Of a stretch of 64,000 bases of DNA, positions 1 to 8,889 are shown piece after piece. Below the pieces are notes generated by a model. The model saw only the letters and a program-made list of their open reading frames with translations. It had not been told where the DNA came from and did no database searches. The stretch is from Flavobacterium sp. IB48 (GTDB taxonomy: Bacteria; Bacteroidota; Bacteroidia; Flavobacteriales; Flavobacteriaceae). Made by a program: the position numbers and the translations under genes. The stretch's first letter is position 1, and every line of letters starts with the position of its first letter. Location: NCBI RefSeq assembly GCF_016405855.1, contig NZ_JAEFCA010000001.1, forward strand, positions 1,568,327 through 1,632,326, written 5' to 3'.

Positions 1-708
1 CCGTATGTAATTTATCAAGATCCTTTTACGACGATTGAAGGAAATCCGAATTTGCTTCCAGAAAAAACACATGCTTTTGAAATAGGTATGATGTACAAAA
101 AGTTCGATTTTAAAGTTGGGTACACTTATAAAATTGATCCCATTTCGGCAGCCGCTTTACGCGGAGACACGCCAAATAGCTATATTTTAAGGGCATTGAA
201 TCTCGAAAAAGGACATACTTTTTTCGCCTCACTTTCTAGAGCTTTCAATATTAAATGGTGGAATTCTGTTAATACAGCTAGCATTACATGGCAGAAATCG
301 GTAGATAATTTTTATGCATTTGCTTTTAGTCCTGTAGAGCCTCAAATTTATTTATATACTAATAATACATTTACGATTCTTAAACTTTTTAAACTCCAAC
401 TTTTGGCTTGGTATTTAAGTGATAGAAGCTATGGGTTAGGAAACGAAAATGGCCGTTCGACTATAACTTTAGGAATAGAGAGAAACTTTTTTAAAGATGC
501 ATTAAAACTCAATTTTACAGCAAACGACATCTTTCATAAGTTTATGGTTTCTGGCGATTATAATGTCGGACAAACGCAAATTTATTATCATCGAACGTAT
601 AGTACAGATTATTTTAAACTAATTGCAACATACAATTTCGGAGATTCAAAAAAGACAACGTATAAAAAAACAGAAGTTGAACAGTCAGAAAATAGTAGGA
701 CGAGGTAA
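1..708 (+). CDS. Outer-membrane beta-barrel protein, C-terminal part (cut by window edge)
   Basis: The frame is already open at base 1, so the gene starts outside the window and only the last 235 codons are visible. The early residues TTIEGNPNLLPEKTHAFEIG, followed by alternating aromatic and polar strands, are typical of the C-terminal barrel of the TonB-receptor-like 'outer membrane beta-barrel protein' family of Bacteroidota. The barrel closes near YFKLIATYNFG and is followed by a charged tail. The likely place is the outer membrane, in nutrient uptake powered by TonB/ExbBD; the substrate cannot be told. The stop lies 4 bp from the stop of the convergent small gene. Family assignment is fairly sure, function is not. 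Confidence 0.8.
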   Translation, partial: PYVIYQDPFTTIEGNPNLLPEKTHAFEIGMMYKKFDFKVGYTYKIDPISAAALRGDTPNSYILRALNLEKGHTFFASLSRAFNIKWWNSVNTASITWQKSVDNFYAFAFSPVEPQIYLYTNNTFTILKLFKLQLLAWYLSDRSYGLGNENGRSTITLGIERNFFKDALKLNFTANDIFHKFMVSGDYNVGQTQIYYHRTYSTDYFKLIATYNFGDSKKTTYKKTEVEQSENSRTR

Positions 709-712
709 TATA

Positions 713-937
713 TTATTTGATGCTTTCTGATAAAATCATTAAAACAAGAATAAGCACAGCGCAAAGAAAAACCGAATTAGGATTTGCAAAATTAATAGTC
801 CATCCTAGTCCTTTAATTTTCTTTGGAGGAAACATTCTTGCATCTTTTGGGTTATAGTAAAACATTCCCCAAACCCAATTATCGGGATCGTTATGCCAAC
901 TGTTTTTTTCTTCCTCGGTGGGCTTTTGATTTTCCAT
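713..937 (-). CDS. DUF5808 family small membrane protein
   Basis: This 74-residue protein has the block DPDNWVWGMFYYNPKDARMF followed by KKIKGLGWTINFANP at about residues 18-52. That is the signature of DUF5808 (a Trp-rich NxxNP.D.R.F motif followed by GxGWT.NFA). One hydrophobic segment at residues 55-71 would anchor it in the membrane. No biochemical role is known for the family. It lies two bases downstream of another small membrane-protein gene on the same strand, so the two are probably co-transcribed. Its end is nearly back to back with the convergent barrel gene. Confidence 0.75.
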   Translation of the reverse strand: MENQKPTEEEKNSWHNDPDNWVWGMFYYNPKDARMFPPKKIKGLGWTINFANPNSVFLCAVLILVLMILSESIK

Positions 938-939
938 CG

Positions 940-1230
940 TTAAGAATTATTGGGAATACTGCTATTGCTTGTTCGCTTTTCCTTTTTTAACTGTATGTAA
1001 CTGATGAGAATTGCAAGTGTAGATAAAAAAGGCCCAATTACCAATCTAAAATCAGAGTAAGAGATGTCTTTTATTTCTTTTGTAAGCAGCGGACTTAAAG
1101 TTATGCCAATGTATAAAACATCAAAGATAATAATAGTGAATAAAATGTTTTTTCTGCTCATTTTGAGTTCTTTAGTAGGAAGAGTAAATGTAATCAAAAA
1201 ATAGAGAAAAAACAGAGAAAATTCTTTCAT
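940..1230 (-). CDS. Small membrane protein of unknown function
   Basis: The ORF is 96 codons with hydrophobic segments at about residues 4-17, 28-47 and 62-81 and a polar, charged C-terminus. I do not recognise the family. The start is uncertain: the first ATG directly abuts the T-tract of the aspartate kinase terminator. An internal ATG at 1161 would give a 73-residue protein with two membrane segments. It precedes the DUF5808 gene by two bases on the same strand, which suggests a two-gene unit of small membrane proteins. Confidence 0.55.
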   Translation of the reverse strand: MKEFSLFFLYFLITFTLPTKELKMSRKNILFTIIIFDVLYIGITLSPLLTKEIKDISYSDFRLVIGPFLSTLAILISYIQLKKEKRTSNSSIPNNS

Positions 1231-1237
1231 AATAAAA

Positions 1238-1264
1238 AAGGCCTCACTTAATCAGTGAAGCCTT
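1238..1264 (-). terminator. Intrinsic terminator of the aspartate kinase gene
   Basis: AAGGCCTCACT (1238-1248) pairs with AGTGAAGCCTT (1254-1264) with one mismatch, around a five-base loop. Read on the minus strand it is followed by TTTTTTATT, so it should end transcription coming from the kinase gene. Confidence 0.8.
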
Positions 1265-1309
1265 ATCAATAATTTTTGAATTGAAATAATTACCTTTTAT
1301 AAAGCAATA

Positions 1310-2569
1310 TTAGTTTAATTCTTTAGTCACAATTTGCATTGTTTCGCGGCTAACTTGTTTCAATAAAACCTCTTTGTTAGCTTCAACAGTTTGCGCAGCC
1401 TCTTCTGTAAAGTGACGGATTGTATATAAAGTTACATTTTCGCTGTATTCTACTTTGAATTTTTTAGAAAGAATAGCATTCAATTCTGGGAAATTTCCAA
1501 ATTTATCTTCCACACAAACAGAGAAACTAATTGCAGAGTTCTGAATCAAGTTTACTTTGATTTTAAATTCGTGGAATAGACCAAAAATCTCACTGATGTT
1601 TTCTTCCATAATGAAAGAGAAATCAATTGATGAAAGTGAAATTAAAAGCTGTTCTCTTTTTACGATAAAACATGGATATTGCGGTTCCAAATCAACTCCT
1701 TTAGAAACACAAGTTCCTTTTAATAACGGGTTGATAAAAGATTTTACGTACAACGGAATTTCTTTTTTCTGTAAGGGCTGTAATGTTTTTGGGTGAATAA
1801 CCGTTGCTCCGTAAAAAGCTAATTCGATTGCTTCGCGGTATGAAATCTGGTTTAACAAACTTGCATTTTCAAAATAACGCGGATCGGCATTCATAACTCC
1901 AGGAACGTCTTTCCAGATTGTTACACTTTCTGCATTTAAGCAGTAAGCAAAAATTCCAGCAGTATAATCAGAACCTTCACGGCCAAGAGTCGTTGTGAAA
2001 TTATTTTCATCAGCACCTAAGAAACCTTGTGTAATATTTAATTGTTTTCTAGGTACATTTTTACTGATGTTTTGTTGCGTAGTTTCCCAATCAACTTCTG
2101 CATCTCTATAATTTGCATTCGTTTTAATGAAATTGCGAACATCAAGCCATTGCGTTTGAATTCCTCTGAAATTCATATAATGGCTTAAGATATTAGTCGA
2201 AATCAATTCACCAAAACTTACCACTTGATCGTAAACAAAGTTGTAATTTGGAGATTTATTATGAGCTAAAAAGTATTCCAACTCAGCAAACTGTGCATTT
2301 ACAGCATTGAAAACGGAATGATTTTCATCTTCAAACAAATCTAATAAGATCTGATTGTGGTATTTTTTAATTTCTTGTACAGAAGCATTTAATTCTGTCG
2401 ATTTTTCAAAGTAATTCTTGATTACAACTTCAAGAGCATTTGTTGTTTTTCCCATAGCTGAAACTACAAGAATCACATCTTCATAACCTACTTTCTGTAA
2501 AACGTCATATACGTTTTTAATTCCATCTGCATCTTTTACCGATGCACCACCAAATTTAAATACTCTCAT
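1310..2569 (-). CDS. lysC: Aspartate kinase, monofunctional
   Basis: Aspartate kinase phosphorylates L-aspartate to 4-aspartyl phosphate, the entry to Lys, Thr, Met and diaminopimelate synthesis. The 419-residue protein begins with the kinase motif KFGGASV (5-11). It carries GREGSDYTA (196-204; usual form GRGGSDYTA) and WKDVPGV (219-225). The last third, from about residue 300, has the length and pattern of ACT regulatory domains and would allow feedback control, for example by lysine or threonine. No homoserine dehydrogenase domain follows, so it is not the ThrA-type fusion. The acetyltransferase and fbp genes lie upstream, and its own terminator lies at 1238-1264. Confidence 0.95.
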   Translation of the reverse strand: MRVFKFGGASVKDADGIKNVYDVLQKVGYEDVILVVSAMGKTTNALEVVIKNYFEKSTELNASVQEIKKYHNQILLDLFEDENHSVFNAVNAQFAELEYFLAHNKSPNYNFVYDQVVSFGELISTNILSHYMNFRGIQTQWLDVRNFIKTNANYRDAEVDWETTQQNISKNVPRKQLNITQGFLGADENNFTTTLGREGSDYTAGIFAYCLNAESVTIWKDVPGVMNADPRYFENASLLNQISYREAIELAFYGATVIHPKTLQPLQKKEIPLYVKSFINPLLKGTCVSKGVDLEPQYPCFIVKREQLLISLSSIDFSFIMEENISEIFGLFHEFKIKVNLIQNSAISFSVCVEDKFGNFPELNAILSKKFKVEYSENVTLYTIRHFTEEAAQTVEANKEVLLKQVSRETMQIVTKELN

Positions 2570-2637
2570 TTTTTAATTAATAGATTTTTAGATTTTAGAT
2601 TTCAGATTCAAACAGAAACCTAGTATTTTGTTTTTTC

Positions 2638-2698
2638 TGCCACTAATTCCGCAAATTTCCACAAATTTAATTCGTGCTAATTCGTGAAATTAGTGGCA
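2638..2698. repeat. Intergenic inverted repeat, GCCACTAATT type
   Basis: TGCCACTAATT (2638-2648) is matched by the exact reverse complement AATTAGTGGCA (2688-2698). The space between holds AATTCGTG-like submotifs. The same theme (GCCAC-AATT, then CACGAATT or GCACAAATT) recurs at 16786-16872 and 39070-39146, so this is one member of a dispersed family between genes. Confidence 0.7.
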
Positions 2699-2708
2699 AA
2701 CTATTTTT

Positions 2709-3197
2709 TTATAATTTTTCTAAGAACAAATTAACTCCTGCTTCATCCATTTGTACAACTTGCCAGTCTTCTAGAATTCTTGCGCCAGAATTCTTGTAAA
2801 AATTAACCGCTGGTGTATTCCATGCCAAAACATTCCATTCCACTCTTCTTACATTATCTCTTCTTCCTTGTTTCATGATTTCGGCATAAAGAGCAGAACC
2901 TAAACCAGTGCCTCGCATCTTTTCTTTTACAATCAAATCTTCAAGATGAATTGTCTTTCCTTTCCAAGTCGAATAGCGATAATAATATAAAGCAATTCCA
3001 ACAATTTCCTTTTGTTTTTCTTCGTTTTCGATCTCTGCTACAAAAACATGAAATAATGGTTTTTCTCCAAAGCCGTCTCGCACTAAATCCTCTTCTGTAA
3101 TGACAACCGCATCGGGTTCTTTTTCGAATATAGCCAGCTCCTGAATAAGCCCTAACACCGATTTCATATCTTCAGGATTTCCTTTTCTAATATTCAT
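2709..3197 (-). CDS. GNAT family N-acetyltransferase (diamine acetyltransferase-like)
   Basis: This 162-residue protein has the GNAT acetyl-CoA site RGTGLG (95-100) after the beta-4 strand HLEDLIV, and the later block WNTPAVNFYKNSGA (126-139). Length and pattern match the spermidine/diamine acetyltransferase-like branch, which uses acetyl-CoA to acetylate small amines. The true substrate cannot be read from sequence. It lies between lysC and fbp in an arrangement I associate with flavobacteria. It has its own upstream spacing of about 170 bp to the divergent fbp gene. Confidence 0.85.
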   Translation of the reverse strand: MNIRKGNPEDMKSVLGLIQELAIFEKEPDAVVITEEDLVRDGFGEKPLFHVFVAEIENEEKQKEIVGIALYYYRYSTWKGKTIHLEDLIVKEKMRGTGLGSALYAEIMKQGRRDNVRRVEWNVLAWNTPAVNFYKNSGARILEDWQVVQMDEAGVNLFLEKL

Positions 3198-3368
3198 ATA
3201 TTCCTATTTTTAACTATTTAATATCTAAAAAAGCCTCATTTTAAGTAGTGCTTTTTGCAGATTATTAGCAAATATACAATAGTAGCAAACTAACAAAATA
3301 ATTTTTAAATCATTCTCACAAAATAAGCGATATTTGTGACTTAAAAATAAAACTATAACGATTTAGAA

Positions 3369-4376
3369 ATGGAAGAACGCAATAAAACACTGGGAGAGTT
3401 TATTATTGAGAACCAAAAAGCATTTCAGTATTCGTCGGGAGAACTCTCGCGAATTATCAACTCTATTCGATTGGCAGCAAAAGTTGTCAACCATAAAGTA
3501 AACCAAGCGGGTTTAGTAGATATTGTGGGAGCCGCAGGCGAACAGAATATTCAAGGAGAAGACCAGCAAAAATTAGATGTCTATGCAAACGAAGTATTTA
3601 TCCAGACGTTAATAAACCGTGAGATTGTCTGTGGTATTGCTTCTGAAGAAAACGACGATTTTATTACTGTTCAGGGGAGCGACAACAGTCATAATAATAA
3701 GTACGTGATCTTAATGGATCCGCTTGACGGATCTTCAAACATTGATGTAAATGTTTCTGTAGGAACTATCTTTTCTGTTTTCAGAAGAGTAACTCCAATA
3801 GGAACTCCGGTAACTAGCGAGGATTTTTTACAACCGGGAATCAATCAAGTTGCAGCAGGCTATGTAATTTATGGAACTTCAACGATGTTGGTTTATACTA
3901 CTGGACATGGCGTGAATGGTTTTACGTTAAATCCAGCGATAGGTACATTTTATCTTTCGCACCCAAACATGAAATTTCCAGAAAACGGAAATATCTATTC
4001 AGTAAACGAAGGAAATTATGTTCATTTTCCGCAGGGAGTAAAAAATTATATTAAATACTGCCAGCGCGAAGAAGGAGATAGACCTTATACTTCAAGGTAT
4101 ATAGGAAGTTTGGTAGCCGATTTTCATCGAAATATGATAAAAGGCGGAGTTTATATTTATCCGACAAGTTCAAAAGCGCCAAAAGGAAAATTACGTTTGT
4201 TGTACGAATGTAATCCGATGGCATTTTTAGCAGAACAGGCGGGAGGAAAAGCAACAGATGGTTTTGGAAGAATTTTAGAAATTCAACCAACCGAATTGCA
4301 TCAAAGAGTTCCTTTCTTCTGCGGAAGCTATAATATGGTAGAAAAAGCCGAGGAATTTATGGCTGAAGCGAATTAA
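3369..4376 (+). CDS. fbp: Fructose-1,6-bisphosphatase, class I
   Basis: Class I FBPase hydrolyses fructose 1,6-bisphosphate to fructose 6-phosphate in gluconeogenesis. At 335 residues it has the normal family length. The metal and phosphate site DPLDGSSN is at 117-124. SEEND (92-96) precedes it, and near the C-terminus is the block [20 protein letters not shown], which includes active-site residues. It is divergent from the acetyltransferase gene and is followed 31 bp later by a small lipoprotein gene on the same strand. Start at the first ATG, after an A-rich leader. Confidence 0.96.
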   Translation: MEERNKTLGEFIIENQKAFQYSSGELSRIINSIRLAAKVVNHKVNQAGLVDIVGAAGEQNIQGEDQQKLDVYANEVFIQTLINREIVCGIASEENDDFITVQGSDNSHNNKYVILMDPLDGSSNIDVNVSVGTIFSVFRRVTPIGTPVTSEDFLQPGINQVAAGYVIYGTSTMLVYTTGHGVNGFTLNPAIGTFYLSHPNMKFPENGNIYSVNEGNYVHFPQGVKNYIKYCQREEGDRPYTSRYIGSLVADFHRNMIKGGVYIYPTSSKAPKGKLRLLYECNPMAFLAEQAGGKATDGFGRILEIQPTELHQRVPFFCGSYNMVEKAEEFMAEAN

Positions 4377-4407
4377 GTATAATTGAAAAACGAAAAATAA
4401 ATACTTT

Positions 4408-4911
4408 ATGAAAAAAACATTATTATTTAGCTTCTTGGTGCTTTTTATATCCTGTAATGATTTGCCAAAAGATGCAGCAATTCAGAATATAATTAAAACT
4501 AAAATAGCTCAAGAATCTTTTGATAATGTAGAATTAGTAGATTTTAATATAGTTCGTGGTGTAGAAAATACATCTTTTGGACATACTTATGATGTTGAAT
4601 TTACGGGAAAAGTAAAATATTTAAGTCCTGGTTATGTTAGAAACGCAGCCTTACAGGGAACAAATGCAAATGAAATGAATTTTTTAATTGTTGTTGAAAA
4701 AGTCAGTGAATCCAATAATATGCTTTATGATTATTTAAAAGTAAAAACGGGTATGATTAAAGAGATTACTGGTTCAATACAATTTATTAAAGGTGCAGAT
4801 TTATTTGATAAAAGTACTTACTCGAAACCTGATGTTTGGGATCTAAATGTGGATCAAAATTATGGAATGAGCTTAAGAGAAATTAAAAACATAAATGGTT
4901 ATAAACGTTAA
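4408..4911 (+). CDS. Predicted lipoprotein of unknown function
   Basis: A 167-residue protein beginning with a type II signal peptide: hydrophobic residues 4-15, then a lipobox ending in Cys16 (LFISC). The mature part is soluble, with no further membrane segment or recognised motif. It probably sits anchored in the periplasm or outer membrane. It follows fbp on the same strand and is closed by a terminator at 4968-5000. I cannot name the family. Confidence 0.7.
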   Translation: MKKTLLFSFLVLFISCNDLPKDAAIQNIIKTKIAQESFDNVELVDFNIVRGVENTSFGHTYDVEFTGKVKYLSPGYVRNAALQGTNANEMNFLIVVEKVSESNNMLYDYLKVKTGMIKEITGSIQFIKGADLFDKSTYSKPDVWDLNVDQNYGMSLREIKNINGYKR

Positions 4912-4967
4912 AACGAAGAAAACACGAGACTAACTAAGTATTTTGTTTTTAATCACATTTTTCATGC

Positions 4968-5000
4968 AAACCCGACAGATTTTTAAAACCTGTCGGGTTT
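4968..5000 (+). terminator. Intrinsic terminator with the recurring CCCGACAG stem
   Basis: AAACCCGACAG (4968-4978) pairs exactly with CTGTCGGGTTT (4990-5000), followed by TTGTTTTG. It ends the lipoprotein gene. The same stem occurs at 34556, 52105 and 63786. Further downstream is the word AAAGCTTTAATTAT, which is also found in the loop of the inverted repeat at 19304. Confidence 0.8.
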
Positions 5001-5169
5001 TGTTTTGAGTTAAATTTTAAAGCTTTAATTATGAAATGGTTAACTGTTGCCGAATGCTGAAAGCTAAAAAATAACACGCAACCATTTTTTATTTAATATA
5101 TCTTATAAGTGAATTATTTTTTCTGAGAAAAATTTGATTAAATTTAACCGACAAACTAAAACCAGTATT

Positions 5170-5586
5170 ATGAAATTAAAATTAATTTTTGGACTCTTAT
5201 TAAGTGTAATGTTTTTGCCACTTGCTTCTTGTGATAGTGATAAAAATGGACCTAATATTGAAGGAAAATGGGATGACAATATCAAGCTTTCGCAAAAAAC
5301 AGCCAACTTTAGTTCTGAAAGTAATTCTGTAACTATTACTTCAGAATATGATGGCTGGTGGTTGAATGGTATTGCACTAAATAAAGTGGGGGTTGACTTG
5401 AGTAATATTAATAAGATTTCAAAAGACTTTGTTGTTACAAATTCTGAATTTCAAGTAGAGAGAAAGGATGGAAAAACGATTATTATTACAATGAATAAAA
5501 ATGCAACAAATGCAGAAAGAGTTCTTTCTATTAGCCTCCAAAATGGAGATTTTTTTAATAGCATAAATGTCGTTCAAGCAAAATAA
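5170..5586 (+). CDS. Small lipoprotein with BACON-like C-terminal region
   Basis: The ATG at 5170 is chosen because it starts a clean lipoprotein signal ending in Cys21 (LPLASC); an upstream in-frame TTG would add 12 residues before the signal. The 138-residue product has a mature beta-rich part. Its end (RVLSISLQNGDFFNSINVVQ) resembles the last strands of BACON domains, which are common in Bacteroidota surface lipoproteins. The domain call is tentative. It stands alone, with a strong terminator after it. Confidence 0.65.
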   Translation: MKLKLIFGLLLSVMFLPLASCDSDKNGPNIEGKWDDNIKLSQKTANFSSESNSVTITSEYDGWWLNGIALNKVGVDLSNINKISKDFVVTNSEFQVERKDGKTIIITMNKNATNAERVLSISLQNGDFFNSINVVQAK

Positions 5587-5603
5587 ACGATCTAAAAAAA
5601 AAG

Positions 5604-5640
5604 GAAACCCGATAAAATCAATTATCGGGTTTCTTTTTTT
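5604..5640. terminator. Bidirectional intrinsic terminator
   Basis: GAAACCCGATAA (5604-5615) pairs with TTATCGGGTTTC (5622-5633). It is followed by nine T and preceded by nine A, so it can end both the lipoprotein gene and the convergent TerB-like gene. Confidence 0.9.
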
Positions 5641-5664
5641 TTAATTAATTCTTAAAGAAGAATA

Positions 5665-6096
5665 TTATTTATGCATATGTTGCATTTCATAGATAAAAGT
5701 ATCTGCATCCACTTTTTTGTCAACCAATGACAATGCTTTTGCAATAATGTAATCTACGTTGCTTGGTGTAAATCCAAGGGCAACACTTATCTTTTTTAGA
5801 AGCACTTCTTGTTTATCTTCAAGATGGTGATCAACATGAACCATTCTTGTTAAATCATATAAACGCTCTAAACGTTGAACGTAAGAATACGGTGGATTGA
5901 TCGGATATTTTAAAGGATCGCTAAGAATTTCTTCGTATTCCGATTCTGTAATTTCTAAACGAGCAGCAAGTTTGTCTAAAAAGGCTTTTTCTTCTGGATA
6001 TACAACTCCATCTGCTAGTGCTACACGTACGATAGCAGAAAAGTGTCCTTTATTTCTTTGCTTGAATTCGCTATCAAATAATTCTGAAAATGACAT
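5665..6096 (-). CDS. TerB-like (tellurite resistance family) protein
   Basis: This 143-residue, all-helical, acidic protein contains ALADGVVYPEEKAFLDKLAA (26-45). That is the TerB-type helical repeat, in which acidic residues bind metal. A second such half carries HVDHHLEDKQEVLLKKIS. The family is linked to tellurite resistance and to stress-associated membrane complexes, but a stand-alone copy like this one cannot be tied to tellurite. There are no other ter genes nearby. It is convergent with the lipoprotein gene upstream. Confidence 0.75.
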   Translation of the reverse strand: MSFSELFDSEFKQRNKGHFSAIVRVALADGVVYPEEKAFLDKLAARLEITESEYEEILSDPLKYPINPPYSYVQRLERLYDLTRMVHVDHHLEDKQEVLLKKISVALGFTPSNVDYIIAKALSLVDKKVDADTFIYEMQHMHK

Positions 6097-6264
6097 AATT
6101 AAAAGTATTTTTGTTAAACAAAGATAAATTTTATTTTAATTTAACAATTTTAAAATTCTCATAAATTTAACTTTTCTTTATTGAAGGATTTGGCGTCTCG
6201 AATATTTAAGTTTGAAAATTAATCGTAAGTTTACAACCCCTAATTATTTAATTGCAATACACCT

Positions 6265-6858
6265 ATGTCACAATTTTGGATTTATTTTCAAATAGGATTA
6301 AAACACGTTTTAGATATCAATGCTTACGATCACGTTCTTTTTTTAATCGCCTTAACCGTTCCGTATTTATTTAAAGACTGGAAAAGGATTTTTTTATTGG
6401 TTTCTCTTTTTACAATTGGTCATACCTTGGCTTTAATTCTTTCTGTTTACGGAATAATTGCCATAAAAGTAAATATTGTAGAATTCTTGATTCCGATTAC
6501 AATTCTCGTAACAGCTCTTTATCATTTATTTACAGCAGGAAAGACCTCAAAAAATGATGGCGTAAATCTGGTATTTTTCATAACTTTATTCTTTGGAATT
6601 ATTCACGGACTAGGTTTTTCTAATTATTTCAAAACAATTTTAGGAGGTTCTGCAACCTCAAAATTGTTACCTTTGGGAGAGTTTGCCTTAGGAATAGAAG
6701 CTGCTCAACTAGTAGTAGTTTTTGTTGTTCTGGTAATTTCATATATAGTGCAGACTGTTTTTCGTTTTTCAAAACGCGACTGGGCACTTGTAATGTCGGC
6801 TTTTATTATTGGAGTTGTAATTCCGATGATTATTGAAAGCCCAATTTGGAACAGATAA
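6265..6858 (+). CDS. HupE/UreJ family membrane protein
   Basis: This 197-residue protein has about six membrane segments. Family features include the N-terminal GLKHVLDINAYDHVLFLIAL and a His-containing helix (FFGIIHGLGFSNYFK). HupE/UreJ proteins are thought to move nickel or another metal, but there is no hydrogenase or urease gene nearby, so the substrate is open. The gene leads a run with the dCMP deaminase (5 bp gap) and the S41 protease (1-base overlap) and is probably in the same transcript. Confidence 0.85.
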   Translation: MSQFWIYFQIGLKHVLDINAYDHVLFLIALTVPYLFKDWKRIFLLVSLFTIGHTLALILSVYGIIAIKVNIVEFLIPITILVTALYHLFTAGKTSKNDGVNLVFFITLFFGIIHGLGFSNYFKTILGGSATSKLLPLGEFALGIEAAQLVVVFVVLVISYIVQTVFRFSKRDWALVMSAFIIGVVIPMIIESPIWNR

Positions 6859-6863
6859 ATTAA

Positions 6864-7295
6864 ATGGAAGTAAAAAAACGGAATAAATACGATAAAGCAT
6901 ATCTGAGAATTGCAAAAGAGTGGAGTTTGCTTTCTTATTGTAAACGTAAACAAGTTGGTGCTATTATCGTAAAAGACAGAATGATCATTTCTGATGGTTA
7001 CAATGGTACGCCATCTGGATTTGAAAATTGCTGCGAAGATGAAGACGGATTAACCCGCTGGGATGTTTTACACGCCGAAGCAAATGCCATTCTAAAAGTA
7101 GCAAGATCGACTCAGTCTTGTGAAGGCTCAACACTGTATATTACGCTTTCGCCTTGCAAAGAATGCAGTAAATTAATACATCAGTCAGGAATAAAAAGAG
7201 TGGTGTACAAAGATGGATATCGTGACGATTCTGGAATTCAATTTTTAATAAAAGCAGGTGTAGAAGTAGAACATATTCCTGTTTTGGAAGAGTAA
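6864..7295 (+). CDS. dCMP/cytidine deaminase family protein
   Basis: This 143-residue zinc deaminase has the catalytic HAE motif (His70-Ala-Glu72) and PCKEC (Cys98 and Cys101), the three zinc ligands and the catalytic Glu. It resembles dCMP deaminase, which converts dCMP to dUMP for thymidylate synthesis. Basic residues at the N-terminus and the motif DGYNGTPSGFENC agree with that family. Its stop codon TAA shares a base with the ATG of the downstream protease, which shows translational coupling. Confidence 0.9.
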   Translation: MEVKKRNKYDKAYLRIAKEWSLLSYCKRKQVGAIIVKDRMIISDGYNGTPSGFENCCEDEDGLTRWDVLHAEANAILKVARSTQSCEGSTLYITLSPCKECSKLIHQSGIKRVVYKDGYRDDSGIQFLIKAGVEVEHIPVLEE

Positions 7296-8872
7296 TGAAA
7301 TTTAATTCGAAATATTTGCCGATCGTAATAGGAGCAACTTTTGCCCTTGGAACAATTGCCGGAAGCCTTATGAATGCTCCTGCAAGCGACCAGCTTTTGG
7401 CTAAAAATTACTCTAAAACCAAGCTTAATAAACTTATTGATTTTATCAACACCGAATATGTTGATAGCGTCAATACCGATTCGATTGTAAACCTTACAGT
7501 CGATAATATTCTTTCTAAATTAGATCCGCATTCAGTTTATATTCCGCCAAGTGAACAGGCTGAGGTTGCCGAAAGTATGAAAGGAGATTTCGTCGGAATC
7601 GGAATCAATTTTTATATGTATAAAGATTCGGTAGCGATTATAAAGCCAGTCGAAAACGGTCCTTCAGCTAAAGCGGGAATAAAATCTGGCGATCGTATTT
7701 TATTTGCAGGAAAAACCAAATTATATGGCAGAAAACTGCCTTCTGATAGTTTGTTTTCTAAATTAAAAGGTCTTCAAGGTTCAGAAATTGAATTGACTGT
7801 TTTTAGAAAATCAGAACAAAAGAAATTAAAGTTTAAAGTAAAACGAGATATCATTCCGATTAAGAGTGTTGATGCTTCTTTGTTAGTTGGGGATAATGTA
7901 GGTTACATCAAAATAAACCGTTTTGCAGAAACTACTTTCAACGAGTTCAAAACAGGTTTAACGAGATTAAAACAAAAAGGAATTCAGTCCCTTGTAATTG
8001 ACCTTCGCGACAATGGAGGCGGTTATATGGAAGAAGCAATTGCAATTGCAGATGAATTTTTGAAAGACAAACAATTAATCGTTTTTACAAAAAGCAAAAA
8101 CGGTTCTACCGAAAAAACATACGCCACAAAAGCAGGAAGTTTTGAAACTGGAAAAGTGTATGTTTTAATTAATGAAAATAGTGCTTCTGCAAGCGAAATC
8201 TTAGCTGGAGCCATTCAAGATAATGACCGCGGAACAATTGTCGGAAGACGCTCTTTTGGAAAAGGTCTAGTTCAAAGAGAAATGGATTTCAATGACGGAT
8301 CTGCAGTACGATTAACTGTAGCACGTTATTATACTCCGACAGGAAGATCCATTCAAAAGCCATATAAAAAAGGAAACGAAGAATATTTTAAAGAATCTGA
8401 ATCTAGAATCGCAACAGGCGAATTGTATGCAAAAGATAGCATAAAAGTGGCCGATTCTTTAAAATTTAAAACTCCGAAAGGTAAAATTGTTTACGGTGGC
8501 GGCGGAATTGTTCCTGATGTTTTTGTTCCAATCGAAGCAGAGCACGGAAATGAAAATGTTGCTTATTTATTGCAAACAGGAATTGTTGGCCATTTTGTTT
8601 TTGAAGAATTAGACAAAAACAGAAATGCTTTTGCAGGAGATAGTTTTGCTGGATTTTTAGCTAAAATGAAAACTTCAGATGTGTATTTCAAAAAATTCAA
8701 GAATTATATCCTGATGACAGGTTTAGATTTGAAATTGGATAAAACGAAAGCGCTTGTGAACCGTTATATTACCGCTGAATTCGCCCGACAGCTGTATGGA
8801 GAATTGTATTATTATGATGTAATCTTAAAAGAAGATGCCATGATGAAAACAATTCTAGCTCCAAAGAAATAA
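7295..8872 (+). CDS. S41 family C-terminal processing peptidase
   Basis: This 525-residue Ctp/Tsp-type protease has an N-terminal membrane anchor or signal (about 8-26) and a PDZ domain (about 85-165). The S41 protease core carries the Ser-Lys pair: Ser298 in SASASEILAGA and Lys323 in RSFGKGLVQ. It should act in the periplasm on protein C-termini. The C-terminal 100 residues are an extension common in Bacteroidota homologues. It overlaps the deaminase gene by one base and is followed closely by an NTF2-like gene. Confidence 0.92.
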   Translation: MKFNSKYLPIVIGATFALGTIAGSLMNAPASDQLLAKNYSKTKLNKLIDFINTEYVDSVNTDSIVNLTVDNILSKLDPHSVYIPPSEQAEVAESMKGDFVGIGINFYMYKDSVAIIKPVENGPSAKAGIKSGDRILFAGKTKLYGRKLPSDSLFSKLKGLQGSEIELTVFRKSEQKKLKFKVKRDIIPIKSVDASLLVGDNVGYIKINRFAETTFNEFKTGLTRLKQKGIQSLVIDLRDNGGGYMEEAIAIADEFLKDKQLIVFTKSKNGSTEKTYATKAGSFETGKVYVLINENSASASEILAGAIQDNDRGTIVGRRSFGKGLVQREMDFNDGSAVRLTVARYYTPTGRSIQKPYKKGNEEYFKESESRIATGELYAKDSIKVADSLKFKTPKGKIVYGGGGIVPDVFVPIEAEHGNENVAYLLQTGIVGHFVFEELDKNRNAFAGDSFAGFLAKMKTSDVYFKKFKNYILMTGLDLKLDKTKALVNRYITAEFARQLYGELYYYDVILKEDAMMKTILAPKK

Positions 8873-8889
8873 CTTCAATCTTTAATATC

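Noticed and set aside
5665..6096. Tellurite resistance operon
   Set aside because: Only the TerB-like gene is present; no terA, terC, terD or terE neighbours.
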